Positions 46,785 to 58,460 of a DNA stretch of 64,000 bases are shown here, one piece after another. Both the position numbers and the translations under genes were made by a program. The notes beneath the pieces were generated by a model that was given only the letters and a program-made list of their open reading frames with translations, had not been told where the DNA came from and did no database searches. Numbering within the stretch: position 1 is the stretch's first letter; every line of letters starts with the position of its first letter. This DNA is from Quillaja saponaria (lineage: Eukaryota; Streptophyta; Magnoliopsida; Fabales; Quillajaceae), in NCBI GenBank assembly GCA_029379385.1, contig CM055613.1:12232001-12296000 (forward strand), written 5' to 3'.

Positions 46785-47515
46785 AACCAATGGTCTATAC
46801 TAAACAAGATATAGATGAATTTGAAATTCAAATTAAAGAATTATTAGAAAAAGGATTAATACAACAAACTACTAGTCCTCATTCTAGTCCCGCTTTTATG
46901 GTAAGAAATCATTCTGAAATAAAAAGAGAAAAAGCTAGAATGGTCATTAATTACAAAATATTAAACCAAAATCTTGATTTTGATGGTTATTTCATACCTA
47001 TAAAAGATGTTCTTGTTAATTAAATAACACAAGCTAAATATTTTAATAAATTTGATTGCAAGTTAGGTTTCTGGCAATTAAAATTAATTGAAGAGTCAAA
47101 ACCCTTGATTGCTTTTAGTGCTCCATATGGACATTATCAATGAATTGTTATGCTATTTGGTCTATGTAATGCTCCCAAATTTTTTAAAATTGGATGGATA
47201 ATATTTTTAAAAATGCTAAAGAATTTTGTATTGTTTATATAGATAATGTTCTTGTTTTTTCTAAAACATAAAAAGAACATAAAAGACCTTTAGAATAAGT
47301 TCGAGATATTTTTGTAAAACACGAAATTATCTTGAATCTCAAGAAAATAGAAATAGAAAAACAGGAAATAGAATTCTTAGGATTAAAATTAATTCCAAAA
47401 GAGATTAAGTTGCAGGAACATATTCTTATAAAGATAAAAGATTTTTCTAATGAAATTATAGATAAAAACAACTACAAATTTTTTTAGAAATTTTAAACTC
47501 TGGAAGAAATTTTAT
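46785..47515 (+). pseudogene. Pararetroviral reverse transcriptase fragment, copy 2
   Basis: Opens with MVYTKQDIDEFEIQIKELLE and continues through the SPHSSP and MVRNHSEIKREK signatures to a stop at about 47,021. After it, FDCKLGFWQLKL and a catalytic box reading YIDN (47,236-47,247) instead of YIDD are visible. RNase H is absent because the fragment ends. Confidence 0.72.
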
Positions 47516-50500
47516 AAAACCCAAACTTTGATAAATAGCTTGTAAATTTTTCTTACTATTGTAATAGGATGTAGAAGTGAAAGCTTTTCTTACAAAAGAT
47601 GAAAAACAAGTCCTAAGCAAGATATTCTGTTTTCCGTACTTTTCAACTTAGTCTTTGGACAGCACTCACAATTTAGAAGGAAAAAAAAAAAAAAAGATGC
47701 TGCCTACCACTAAGGGTTCTGCAGTCAGAAAAACCCACCAACCTAACCAAATCTATTCTTGAGTTGTTACTTTCGTTTTTGTTTTTGCATCCATGTTTGA
47801 TTTTGTGCATGACAACTCAGGCCCTAGCTAGGAGCTACCCAAAACAAAAAGTTCTCTCTCTTTCCACTATCTAAAGCATATACAGGGACTCTATAATGAA
47901 AACAATTTTTATATTGATTAGTTCTCCTATACAATCAGTTTATAGACATCTAAATCAACCATTGCTTTCCATTATCTTTTTTCTGGAAATATAAATTAGC
48001 CACTCACTTCATAGACATGTGATTGTCTGATTTATAGGTTTGGCTGGATTCAGAAAATTGCTATTAAGGTGTTTGCTTTGCTGCTCCTTATTTATGGAAG
48101 TTTAACAGAAAATGATGTCTTTCTTTTCCTATTTCTGTTATCAGATTAGCAAAATCAATGATTGAAAACATATTCATGCATGCATGGATGACTTCATCAT
48201 AATATATATGCACAAGTCCACTGTTAAAAAGCTAGTTCTTGGTTTATATTGTTGAATGTTTACACTTCACCAGCAGCAAAGTTTTGATTTTTGAGCAGCT
48301 TAGCTACTTACAGGCATATGATGATTTAGTCATGTGAGATTGAAATATCTCACAAGCTATTTACGAACAACTCTATTCGTTAATTTCCACTCTCTATACT
48401 CAAATGAATAAGTCAACTAGCTTGCCTTGTTGGTTGGGGTATTGCCTCTTTACTCAGTTTGTTTGTGAGTATAGCTTTGACGCGTGTTGATGATAGCACT
48501 ATCTTTATAAAGATATTACATACATATTCTTCTAATTTAAGAGTTGCGAACAAGTACTTTTCAAAATACAACAAATCTTAAAATCTTAATTACAATTACT
48601 TATAGAAACTATATATTTATAAGGAATAAATAGTGATCATGTAGATAATTATTGACACAAAATAAAGTATAATTTGAATTCAATAGTCACGTCTCTATAC
48701 AAATAAGTTATAACTATTTAATCTAATAGTTATATCTCTTGACATATATCATTTTTCATGAGAAAATATTTCAATTTAACGTTCATATTACAATATATAC
48801 AAGATGTGATTCCTGCGCCACAATTAAGCTCACAAATCAACACTTCCCTTTGTGTGACATTAAGGTTCAAACTTTTGAAATCACGGGCAAACTCGCAGTG
48901 TTCTTGTCATTCAGTAAATTTTGGTTTTTTTTTTTGCTTTCCTTGAAATGATGGTGGTCTCTGATGGCCTTGAAAATCCCACTTGTGCCTGCCTTCATAT
49001 ATATAAAATGCATGTCACTTTGGTCTGTAATCGCTTATAAAGGCATTTGCATTACGTCGGAGGCATTGAGATAGATCTTACATGAGAGATTGAGAGATTG
49101 AGAGATTGAGAGCTTGCTGTTGCCTGTTGGGTGTGACAAAAAGTACACCAATTAAGTTCCTCTACTATGCCATAAGGTTTGGGTAAAATGGGTCCATCTG
49201 ACTATTTGCCGTGAGAGTTTAGTTGGGCTATTTTCTGCAAAATCTTGAGGATATTAATGATTGATTCATATAGATTTTTCGTAAATATTGTTTATCGAAC
49301 GAAAAAATGAATTAATCGAGTACGGATATGAATAATAGCTAGTCCCTATGAAAAGGGCCACCGGAACCATTGAGTAAAAGAATCATTCCAAGATCATTTT
49401 TTTGTAAGAATTTAATGACAGCCAACCAACAGCCCTAAAGTGTTGAAACTTGAAACAAGCAATCCGTTGAAGTCAACGCATTGCAAAACCACATGGATTG
49501 TTTATTCTCTTCTAAAATAATATTAAACTATCGAGGAATTTCATTAATTGTAAATTGTATATATATTAAAATAAATAAATAAATTACTTCAATCTCTTAA
49601 ATTATGTTTATATTACACAAACCTTATTTTAATTTTTAAAAGCTATATAAATCTTTCTTGAAATTTGAAAACAAATTACAATTTAATTCAAATTCTAAAA
49701 AATTAAGTTAAAATTTTTAAAATACCCTTATGGTCATATTATAAAGAGATAGATATAATTTTTTTTAAATTTTAAAATAAAACAAAAACCAAAATTGAAT
49801 TATTGATCATTCATAAAATTATGAAAAAACTAAAAAATAAAAAATTAATGAGAAAAAATTGTTCAAATGAAAACAGATTTTGGGTTTAAATTTTTCCACA
49901 AATCTATTTGGTAATAGATGTTTTATTTTTTAAACTTTACGAAAAATATTTTTGAGCATTTAGAGTCCTAAAAGCTAAAATTAGAAACATAAATTTTTCC
50001 AAATAGAAAACAAGGAGAGTTCAAATAAATTTTAATAATTATCTTATTTAGATAAATATAATCATAATATTTGTTAAAATGATAGTTTTAGTAATTTTAA
50101 TGCACAATAATTTTTTTTATAGAAAATAGAATTAATATCATTTGAGAAATATCTCAAAAAAAAATTCATAGTTAGTAATTAATAATTAGGACTTGTTTAT
50201 TAAGCACAAGTTAAAAGGTACTTAATTTACTCAATGATTGGCTAATTTTTTAAACCTCACTTGCATCAATTGAATAAGATTAACAAATGATATTTAAGCT
50301 TGTCCTTATGTACATAAAGTAAGATAAAGAAGAGCTTTATACTAAATATTATTATTTTTTTATGCAGAGACAGATAAGTAGAATATAACAAATTCAAAAT
50401 GGAGACTGGCAAAGCTCATAATACCCTTGACTGAAGGATGATGGTGGATTCATAGTCATCCTTTGGGAAAAAAAAAAACTCAAAACTTCATTCCTTTTCT

Positions 50501-50856
50501 TTCTTTTTAGTTTTGGAAATAATTCGAAAAGAATCTTACCTTATTATTTTAAAAATTAAAAATACACTTACCATCTCATATTTTATATGAGTATAAATTA
50601 ATTACTTTTTAAACCAAATTAAATTAACTAAAAATAATAAAAAATTAGTTTCTTTTTCTAATAATTACCAATTACCCTACCAAATATCAATTATAATTCA
50701 TTCATCTTTTATCTCTTAATATCTACTCACATTATTTTTGGATTTGGATCCTCTAGAATTCATTATTGATGAAATTCCTAATATTCTTTTAATCTTATCC
50801 ATTCACACTACTATTCTTTTAAATCTCAACCATCCAAATAATTTATGATTAAAACT

Positions 50857-50930
50857 AGGATTAGAGTTAGGGTTAGGATTAGACTTAGAGTTAGGATTAG
50901 GTTTAGGCTTTAAGGTTAGGATTTAGAATA
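50857..50930 (+). repeat. Degenerate interstitial telomere-like repeats
   Basis: About ten units of the TTAGGR/TTAGAG type in one orientation (for example GAGTTAGGGTTAGGATTAG), related to but not identical with the plant telomere unit TTTAGGG. Confidence 0.6.
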
Positions 50931-52379
50931 AAAATAGGGTATATTTTTAATGTGAAATTTATTTTTTTAATTAAATAAAATAATATAACTTAAAATTAAA
51001 TTATTTAGATAGTTGAGATTTTAAAAAAATTATGTGAATGGTTAAGGTTAAAGGAATTTTAAGAATTATACTAATAAAGAATTCTAGAGAAACCGGATCT
51101 ATTATTTTCACTCACACATTAATTTTTTTTCTCCTTTTTAATAGGACTAAAAAATTTAAAATCACAACTTTATACTTTAAAAAAAATTATTCAGAACAAT
51201 TGCATGTGTCTAGTATTAATTATATTACAGATGAAAATAATAGAACTCTGCAATTTTTGCCTCAAATATTATATCTAAAAAAATTTATATACATATACAT
51301 ATTTTTTTTATATTTATATATTTTTAATGTAAATACTCGAATGTTATTGCAAGTGTAATATTGACAAGGACATATGCTACAAGATAATTATAAAATAGTT
51401 TTGTACTTTTTTATATTGACGTAAAATTTGTTATAACGTGTGATTTTCAAATGCAGTCATTCTCTTGTCATATTTAAATTGGATGACGACATCTGAAGAT
51501 TTTAGGCAAATTTAAAAGTACGCCATATTTTTTATTTTGAATTTGATAGTTTTTCCGAAGTTCTTTATATATTAGGTACTTTCCACTTTTCTTTTCTTTT
51601 TTCTTCACGAGTTTCCTCACACTATTCAGGTATAAGATTAATCTCGTTTTGAACTTCGTGACTCACTCTTTTCAGAAGTATTTTTTTTAGGCTCGAATCT
51701 CTGACATTGCAGAGATTTCTCAACTGCTAAACTTAAACAGGACTTATTACTTAAACTGTATTTTCCTAGATACTTCCCCTTCATTTAGATAAATCCCACC
51801 ATCTTAAAAAAAAAAAAAGAACTGAATTAAGACCATTTTTTAATTAACATAACTTCATAATTTTCTCAATTCTCTTAAATGTTTATAATACATAAAAAGT
51901 TGACTTTGAAGGATGAATTTTGTGTCACAGGGCTCATTACCTTAGAGTGTTTTCATTTTCTCACAATAATGTGTAAAAATAACTTCAGATAATATATATT
52001 TATTGATTTAACAGTTAGCAGTATTCAAATAAACTTATACATATCTCGATTAGTTACTTATCTAGTCAAATTTAAGATATATGATCCACACTAAAATTAG
52101 GATATGTATGGAGATTTTACTTTTTACAGTATCCTCAAATATATTTGAATCCAAGAAACTAATGAAAAAAACACAATTTTTTAACTACCAGATCAACCTC
52201 ATTGAGATAATATTGTAATTTTATTGAATGTAATAACTTCTTTTTGACAACTGAAATAAAATTCATGAGATCTTTTTTTCAGAGATAGAGGACTTAATAC
52301 TTAATACTAATAAGGGTGTGATAAAAATGATTGCAAGAAATAAAATTATTGTACGGATTAGTTGTTAGATATAATTTGT

Positions 52380-52600
52380 TTAAATTTAATTAATAATTAT
52401 AATAAAAATTTATTTAATGAGTATCTAAATGATATTTGTTAAGTTTTTATAAATAAAAATTTATAATATTTATTATACTAATCGATCATAATTTTAGTAT
52501 TATTTATCATATAAATTACTATTTATAAAAAGTTAAAAATTTGAATTTCAAATAATTATATTTAATTTAACTTCACAAATATTCTATGAACAAGAAACTT
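52380..52600. repeat. Dispersed AT-rich repeat, copy 2
   Basis: Counterpart of 9490-9720, with matching blocks GAGTAT, TTATAATATTTATTATA and ATAATTTTAGT in the same order. Confidence 0.45.
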
Positions 52601-53084
52601 CAAATAATTAATATTCAATAGGCTGTCAATATACATATATGTTACATGAAAATAAAATATAAAAATGCCATGTATTGTTAACATCAACTATCATTCTTAA
52701 TTATAGTCAAAATCGCCATCTATTGAGTGGCGATATCGTGGCACAAATTTGTTATTTCATTATTCTTTGTAAATTTTTGTGGTGAGACTGATAGCCGTGA
52801 TACGGTGACTCAAACCAAATCCTCGGTCAGCTGACAGCTTGAATGGATACGGACCGCCCTAAGCCGAGCCGTTTATTATTTACAGTTCCAAAATCTGCGT
52901 ATATCTTTGTGCCTGTAAAAATTATTTCCCAAAACGGTCGAAAAAACCGGAAGCATACTGGCAATACCCGGTAATACTAAAAATTGCATTTGGATTGAAT
53001 TTTGGGTTCATTTCATTTGCAACTGCAGTCTGCTGTGTACCTAACCCCAGTCAGATTGTAACCCAATATCTGACCCCAGTTGGT

Positions 53085-53092
53085 TATTTAAA
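53085..53092 (+). promoter_or_regulatory. TATA-like box of the HD-Zip gene
   Basis: TATTTAAA followed by a GA-rich run, in a locally less AT-rich region. If used, the leader would be about 520 bases, which is long enough to contain the upstream ORFs listed below. Confidence 0.45.
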
Positions 53093-53392
53093 GAGAGAGC
53101 AAGTGAAAGCGCAGCTCGGCAGCTGGGTTGTAATTTATAAACTGGTTCACTCTTAGCAGACCTTCCCATCATCACTTCCCTCCATATCCTTCCTTTATTC
53201 CTGGTTTAACAGTCATAGACTATTTTGCCTCCAAATTTGCTACTAAAATTTGATTGAGTAATGATGTAGAGAGAGAAATTTAGAGTGAAAAACTTATTGG
53301 TCACTTGTTGTGGGTTTAAATTTCTGGGTTTTGCTTGCTTTCTAGCTCTTTTGATGAGTTGAGAAGGGGAGGAAGTATTGAAAAGAAGATAT

Positions 53393-53461
53393 ATGGGGGG
53401 AGGGCAAGAGAGACAAGATATGGTATTTAAGTATACAGCACTGTACAAGCTGGTCTTTTGA
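53393..53461 (+). promoter_or_regulatory. Upstream ORF in the HD-Zip leader, 22 codons
   Basis: ATG at 53,393 opens a 22-codon frame, with a second in-frame ATG giving MVFKYTALYKLVF before TGA at 53,459-53,461. The related class I gene ATHB1 is known to carry a conserved-peptide upstream ORF that represses its translation. Whether this peptide is homologous I cannot tell. Two minimal ORFs precede it (ATG ATG TAG at 53,261-53,269 and ATG AGT TGA at 53,354-53,362). Confidence 0.45.
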
Positions 53462-53485
53462 TTTTAACAAAAGATTTCCTTTTCC

Positions 53486-53569
53486 ATGGCTTCATTTGTG
53501 GGACAAAACTCTGTTGTAAACACTCCTTCAGATCTTAAAAGGATCATCTCAAAAAAAAATCAGCATTAA
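53486..53569 (+). promoter_or_regulatory. Second upstream ORF in the HD-Zip leader, 27 codons
   Basis: ATG at 53,486 in a good context (CCATGG) opens MASFVGQNSVVNTPSDLK and further residues to a TAA at 53,567-53,569, 69 bases before the main start codon. Confidence 0.4.
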
Positions 53570-53638
53570 GGCCTTCATCAGTTGATATACTAAGATCGGT
53601 GCAGGGTTCTTTTTATTTTAGTTTATTTTCTTTCAGAC

Positions 53639-54983
53639 ATGAAGAGACTAAGCAGCTCAGAATCTTTGGGTGCTTTGATGACCATCTGCCCAACTACAGG
53701 TGTAAATAATGAATCCACTAGCTTTTCTATACTTTTCGATGGTGTAACTCTAAAATTCAGACATACCCATGTCCATGATGTGTGTGTTCTCAAAGCTTTT
53801 ATTGGTCATATTCTTAGTGTTTGATGAATCTGTGTGGTTTTCCTGTTTTAGAAACTTTCAAAACTCAACTTTTCTTTTCCTTTCTGGTTATCTTGTGTTA
53901 GTTGAACTGGGGACAATTGTTTGATTGATCACATAATTGTCTATCTTTTTCTGTTTTTGATTGATTTTAGACGAACACAGTCCAAGAAACAACAATATTT
54001 ACAGCAGAGAATTCCAGTCCATGTTGGATGGTCTAGACGAAGAAGGCTGTGTTGAAGAATCTGGACACTTGGGTGAGAAGAAAAGGAGGCTTAACATGGA
54101 TCAAGTGAAGGCTTTGGAGAAGAATTTTGAGGTTGAAAACAAGCTTGAACCAGAGAGAAAAGCGAAGCTTGCCCAAGAACTTGGATTGCAACCAAGACAA
54201 GTAGCTGTTTGGTTCCAAAACCGTCGAGCTAGATGGAAAACCAAGCAATTGGAGAGAGATTATGGCCTTCTGAAATCCAATTATGATGCTCTCAAACTTA
54301 ACTATGACGCCCTTCAACATGACAATGAAGCTTTACTCAAGGAGGTATAAAAATTCATTACCCCAATTCTCAAGTGCTTCAGGATAATTCTGAAATTCAG
54401 TAAATTTATTATATTCCAATTATGTTAACAGATAAAGGAATTGAAATCAAAAAAGCTGCAAGAAGAAACCACAGAGAGCAATCTTTCGGTGAAGGAAGAG
54501 ATAACCATGCCGGATTCCGACGACAAACTGATCGAACAGAGCAACCCACCACCGGAATCTTCCATTCCTGGATCAGAATCCAAAGACTTGAACTTTGAAT
54601 GCTTCAATTGCAGCAATGGGGTTGGACCACCCATCTCACACTTCCCATCAGATTTCAAAGATGGAGCTTCTGACAGCGACTCAAGCGCAATTTTGAACGA
54701 GGATAACTGTCCCAACGGGGCCATTTCCTCGTCTGGGGTACTTCAAAGTCAACAACTTCTGATGTCTCCGACGTCATCTTCCATCAATCTCAACTTCAAT
54801 TGCTCTTCCTCATCATCACCGTCCTCGCTGAGCTGCTTTGATCAGTTCCACAAAACTAATTACCAGTCGCAATTTGTGAAAATGGAAGAGCACAATGTCT
54901 TTAGCAGTGACGAGGCCTGCAATTTATTCTCGGATGAACAAGCTCCGACCCTGCAATGGTACTCTACGGACCAGTGGAATTAA
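53639..54983 (+). CDS. HD-Zip class I transcription factor, ATHB6/ATHB16-like, three exons, 328 aa
   Basis: Exons 53639-53699, 53971-54344 and 54432-54983; all joins keep frame. The start [13 protein letters not shown] is typical of the ATHB5/6/16 group. The homeodomain spans about residues 55-113, with [10 protein letters not shown] at 101-110. It runs directly into a leucine zipper with perfect heptads at L114, L121, L128, L135, L142 and L149; the second intron lies inside the zipper after residue 145. The C-terminal half is Ser- and acid-rich, with a Trp-containing end ([10 protein letters not shown]), as in activating members. Class I proteins bind CAAT(A/T)ATTG pseudopalindromes as dimers in the nucleus. 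ATHB6 itself is ABA-linked in Arabidopsis; the same role here is inference. The class II CPSCE motif and the class III/IV START domain are absent. Upstream ORFs suggest translational control. Domains are complete. Confidence 0.93.
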
Positions 54984-57260
54984 GATGGAAATGAAAAACA
55001 AAAACCTTGGTCTTATTTGGGTAAAAACAAAGAATAAAAATAAAAATAAAACGTGGTAATATTAGTATTTCAGAGAGGTACAAGGATTTTGTAAAATTGG
55101 AACAATTCTGGGCTCTCAAATCTCAATGACCAGGGTCTCGAGGAAGAAGATGGCAACAGAGTGAGACTGGGTTTGGGCTGAACGTGAAAGAAAGATGAGT
55201 CATTGCGCTGTAAAAATCTTTGGAATCCACGGGTTAGAGAATTTCGTTCTTTGTTGAAATCAATGGTACTTTGGATAATGACATTGGAGAACGTAAAAGA
55301 CAAATGAAAATAAATGTGCATGTTTTAATATTTTTGAAATCTGCACTAATTATAGTTTATAATTGGAAAATTATATTATTTAACCTAGTTTGAAACTAAA
55401 TAAGGGTTGTCATCAAAAATGGTACAAATAGAGCAAAGAAAAGATTGTTTTCTTATCATGTACGTTATAATTATAGATCATTATGTGACTTGTACTTTAC
55501 CTAATTAATTAATGTAACGGGTCATCTAAAACTTCAGAGAAAAAAGATAATTCTTATTAAGATTTTTCAAAAACATGCAACAAATACTTGCATTGACTGA
55601 ATTAATAAGTTCATGTACAGATGCACAGTAAATTAAATTGTCATCTTAAACAAGAGCTTGCTGTTTGCTTTGTGTATTAACAACTAATTTAGGGGCAGAT
55701 GCAGTGAGTGATGAATAGGTCAGCTGATCCCATTCAATTATAAAATTTAATGTAAGATGTGAAATAAAAAATAAAAATAAAAGGTTAATTTGACCCTACT
55801 GGCTTAATAGAAAATATAAGTATACTCTCATAGATTTTTAATTTTTTTCATGCACCATGAAAATAAAATATATACTATCGTAAAATTATTTATTACAATT
55901 TAATCACCGGTCCACTAAACGTCAAGAAAGTTGAAAGAGACTATTTAAATTTCCTAGCTTAAATCCTAATATTTTGTTCAATATATGTATTTTTTATTTA
56001 TGAAATCCTCTATTTTTGTAAAAAAAATAAAATCATTGTTTTCTTATTTTTTCTAATCCATGAAGCTTTTATTTAATTGTCCTCTTATGCTTTTTAAATA
56101 CTTTTTGGTCTGGAAAAAGTTTTTTTATTCATTGTTCATTTTATTTAAAAATTTCTTGTATCTAAAAAATTAATTCATTTTTTTTAATTAACATGACATC
56201 ATTATCAAAATTTTTAATTAACAAGCATAGATTTCTAAAAATATTTTTACACATATAAAATAATTTTTAAATATTTATAACATAAAAATCTACATAATAT
56301 CTTTGTCCCATTAACTAATATTCTTAGATTGGTTCTACTTTCAACTATCTTATTTTTTTTATTTAGCATTCAAGTATTTTTCATACTGACTTACATGCAC
56401 TTAAACTAAAAAATTTATTTCTCACAATTTAAAAAAAAAAAAAGAAAAAAAAAATGAAATAATATATCTTTCTTATGATTAGATTAACCACTTAAGATTA
56501 TCTTTCTTATTTTTAATGGGAACATACATTTAGTACTAGCTTAATTAATTATGAAAAGAAAAAAAAAAAACTGCATAATACTTCGTAGGAGCCTAGGAGG
56601 TGTGTATTACGTTGGTTACTTTTGCTCAAAATCGAAAGCCTAAAAAGAAAAAGACAAAAGATGAATAAAGAGACCCCTAAAAAGAAGTACCGCATGATTG
56701 GATCCCAAACTTGATTGGGAGACGCAGCTTTCTAGTGCTCCGTAACATCTTTTAACTTTTTTATACAACAAAGTCCTACAAGAAAAATGAAACACCAAAA
56801 TCACTAAATCAGTGGCTTGGGGGGGATTTGCCATTCTCGTTTTCACTTTTCACAACAAACATTCATTATAACTTTTACATATAGTGATAATTATGCTTAT
56901 ATTTATTTTATTAAATAATTATTAATATATATTAAAAATATAATTATAATAATATAAAACTTTAGTTTCCTTAATTTATTATTTGTCTTAGATTTATAAT
57001 ATAAATAACTAAATAAATTTTTTTAAATTTTTTTTCTAAACAAAATATTATAATGTTTGATATTCTCAAATTATCAGATAGTTTATCTGATAAAAAATTT
57101 TGTATTGTATTGAGAATCACGAGTTAATCAATTGATAATTCAATTAACACTTATTGTTAAGATTAAAAGAGTTCATATTTTATTAAATAAATGTATTATT
57201 AATTGATTAATTCTTATAAATGATATTTCAACATAATATCAATTATAAGTCACGACTAAT
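54984..57260. other. HD-Zip 3' region and AT-rich intergenic tract
   Basis: Several AATAAA-like signals lie at about 55,030-55,050. The 83-codon frame on the minus strand at 55,070-55,321 sits in the likely 3' untranslated region and looks incidental. Beyond that the DNA is AT-rich with no gene. Confidence 0.55.
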
Positions 57261-58460
57261 CGGGCCATTTTATTAGGCGCACACCTAACAATTAATCCAC
57301 CTGGAATGTCGTGAATCTCGTGGGCATCAGAAAATGACTGGAAGAGAAGATGTGATTGGATAATCTAAAGTAGATCCCTCCCTTCATTTCTCCAGGAATA
57401 TGTTGGGTACATTAATCGAACCTTAAATTATTGAAGAAATTAAGTAATTGCTAATAATAAAAGAGGAGAAAAAAAATCCCAGTCCCACAAACAACGCCAC
57501 GTAGCCGTCCAGTGACGTCTTAGAAAAGAAAATTAGCTTTATTTTTTATTTTTTTTAATGAGTGTACGTATGGGTTTGGCATTAACTGAGAGACACTGTC
57601 TCTCTCCTCCGATATCAATTTCACATGGCGCCCCTCAGACCCGGTCCCACTTCTTTCTTTTACCCTGATATTCTGCCGTTGCCTCTCTGTGAAATTGTGC
57701 GTCCGCACACGTGTACGAGTGCGATGATGGGACCCTTTAGATTTATCTCTTTCGAAACTTATTAATTGCAATGGTCCAGCAAATTGATCAATCATGTTTA
57801 AGATGAGGAGGGAAATGAACAGATGTATATCTTCCTAGGTTTTATAATATTTATTATTGAAATATTTAACAAATTTTAAGATAATTTTACTATTCACGAT
57901 TTCTTTAAAATTAAAAGTATATTAACTTAACAAAAAAAATTGAGTTGTGAGAAAAGTTAATAATGAGCAGTATATTTTTGTTGGTCTGTTTACGAACAAT
58001 TTTGCGATTATTTGTTATCAATACGACGTGAAAGTTTGCAGCGTAAGCCGTGGACAGAAAAGTAGGAGATTTACGTCACAAAGCAACTGCAAAGCCCATA
58101 ATTACTTTTGCTTCATCCTTTTAGACTAAAATAATATATTTTATATAGCTAAGCTTGTTGGGTGGAGGGGCCCTCATGAAAATAATAAAGAAAAGAAATA
58201 TAATGGTCCCCCTACATTTTATGTGGGTCCGGCTGGCTCTTTAACTTTGACGTGTGCTATTGGTAGAGCCATGTGATGTGGGGCCCTTTGTTGCGATGAG
58301 CAGGTCAATTTCATTTTGGGGTCACCATCACGTACATAGTAAATAAAGAAAGCTGGCGCAAATTGTAGAGAGAGAGAGAGAGGAGAGGAACGTGTCCTGC
58401 GTTGAAAGATCTGATTGGCTAATGCGGACAGTTGTTGTAATTTCTAATGGACCATGGACC
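57260..58460. promoter_or_regulatory. Less AT-rich, promoter-like island(s) without an adjacent gene
   Basis: Two stretches (about 57,270-57,790 and 58,150-58,450) contain ACGT cores (CCACGTAG near 57,488, GTGACGTC near 57,510, CACACGTGTA near 57,706), a GA run at about 58,367-58,384 and GGGCC-containing motifs. No credible open frame follows within 1 kb on either strand. They may be distal regulatory DNA or remnants of a lost gene. Confidence 0.35.

Larger units (their letters stand above)
45011..47520 (+). mobile_element. Second pararetroviral fragment, plus strand, decayed
   Basis: This is a second copy of the region from just upstream of the movement protein to within the reverse transcriptase, on the opposite strand to the first copy and closely similar to it. 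It contains the movement protein piece, the DTG protease and the reverse transcriptase with SPHSSPAFMVRNHSEIKREK. It begins abruptly after the inverted promoter/leader segment and ends at about 47,520, where similarity to the first copy stops. Both copies carry independent stops. Confidence 0.75.
47521..52680. other. Intergenic tract between the retroelements and the HD-Zip gene
   Basis: No host gene found. Features seen: three to four tandem GAGAGATT units at about 49,083-49,113, telomere-like repeats at about 50,857-50,930, and a dispersed repeat at about 52,380-52,600. The stretch near 48,990-49,130 is less AT-rich with a TATATATAAA run, but no open frame follows. Confidence 0.55.

Noticed and set aside
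30820..47520. Possible replication-competent virus
   Set aside because: Every domain I examined is interrupted, catalytic residues are changed and the copy is split by an 8 kb element.
49083..49113. GAGAGATT tandem repeat as a possible functional array
   Set aside because: Only three to four short units; best explained as a microsatellite.
57520..57795. 91-codon minus-strand frame
   Set aside because: Low-complexity charged translation across promoter-like DNA, without a matching family or a clear promoter.
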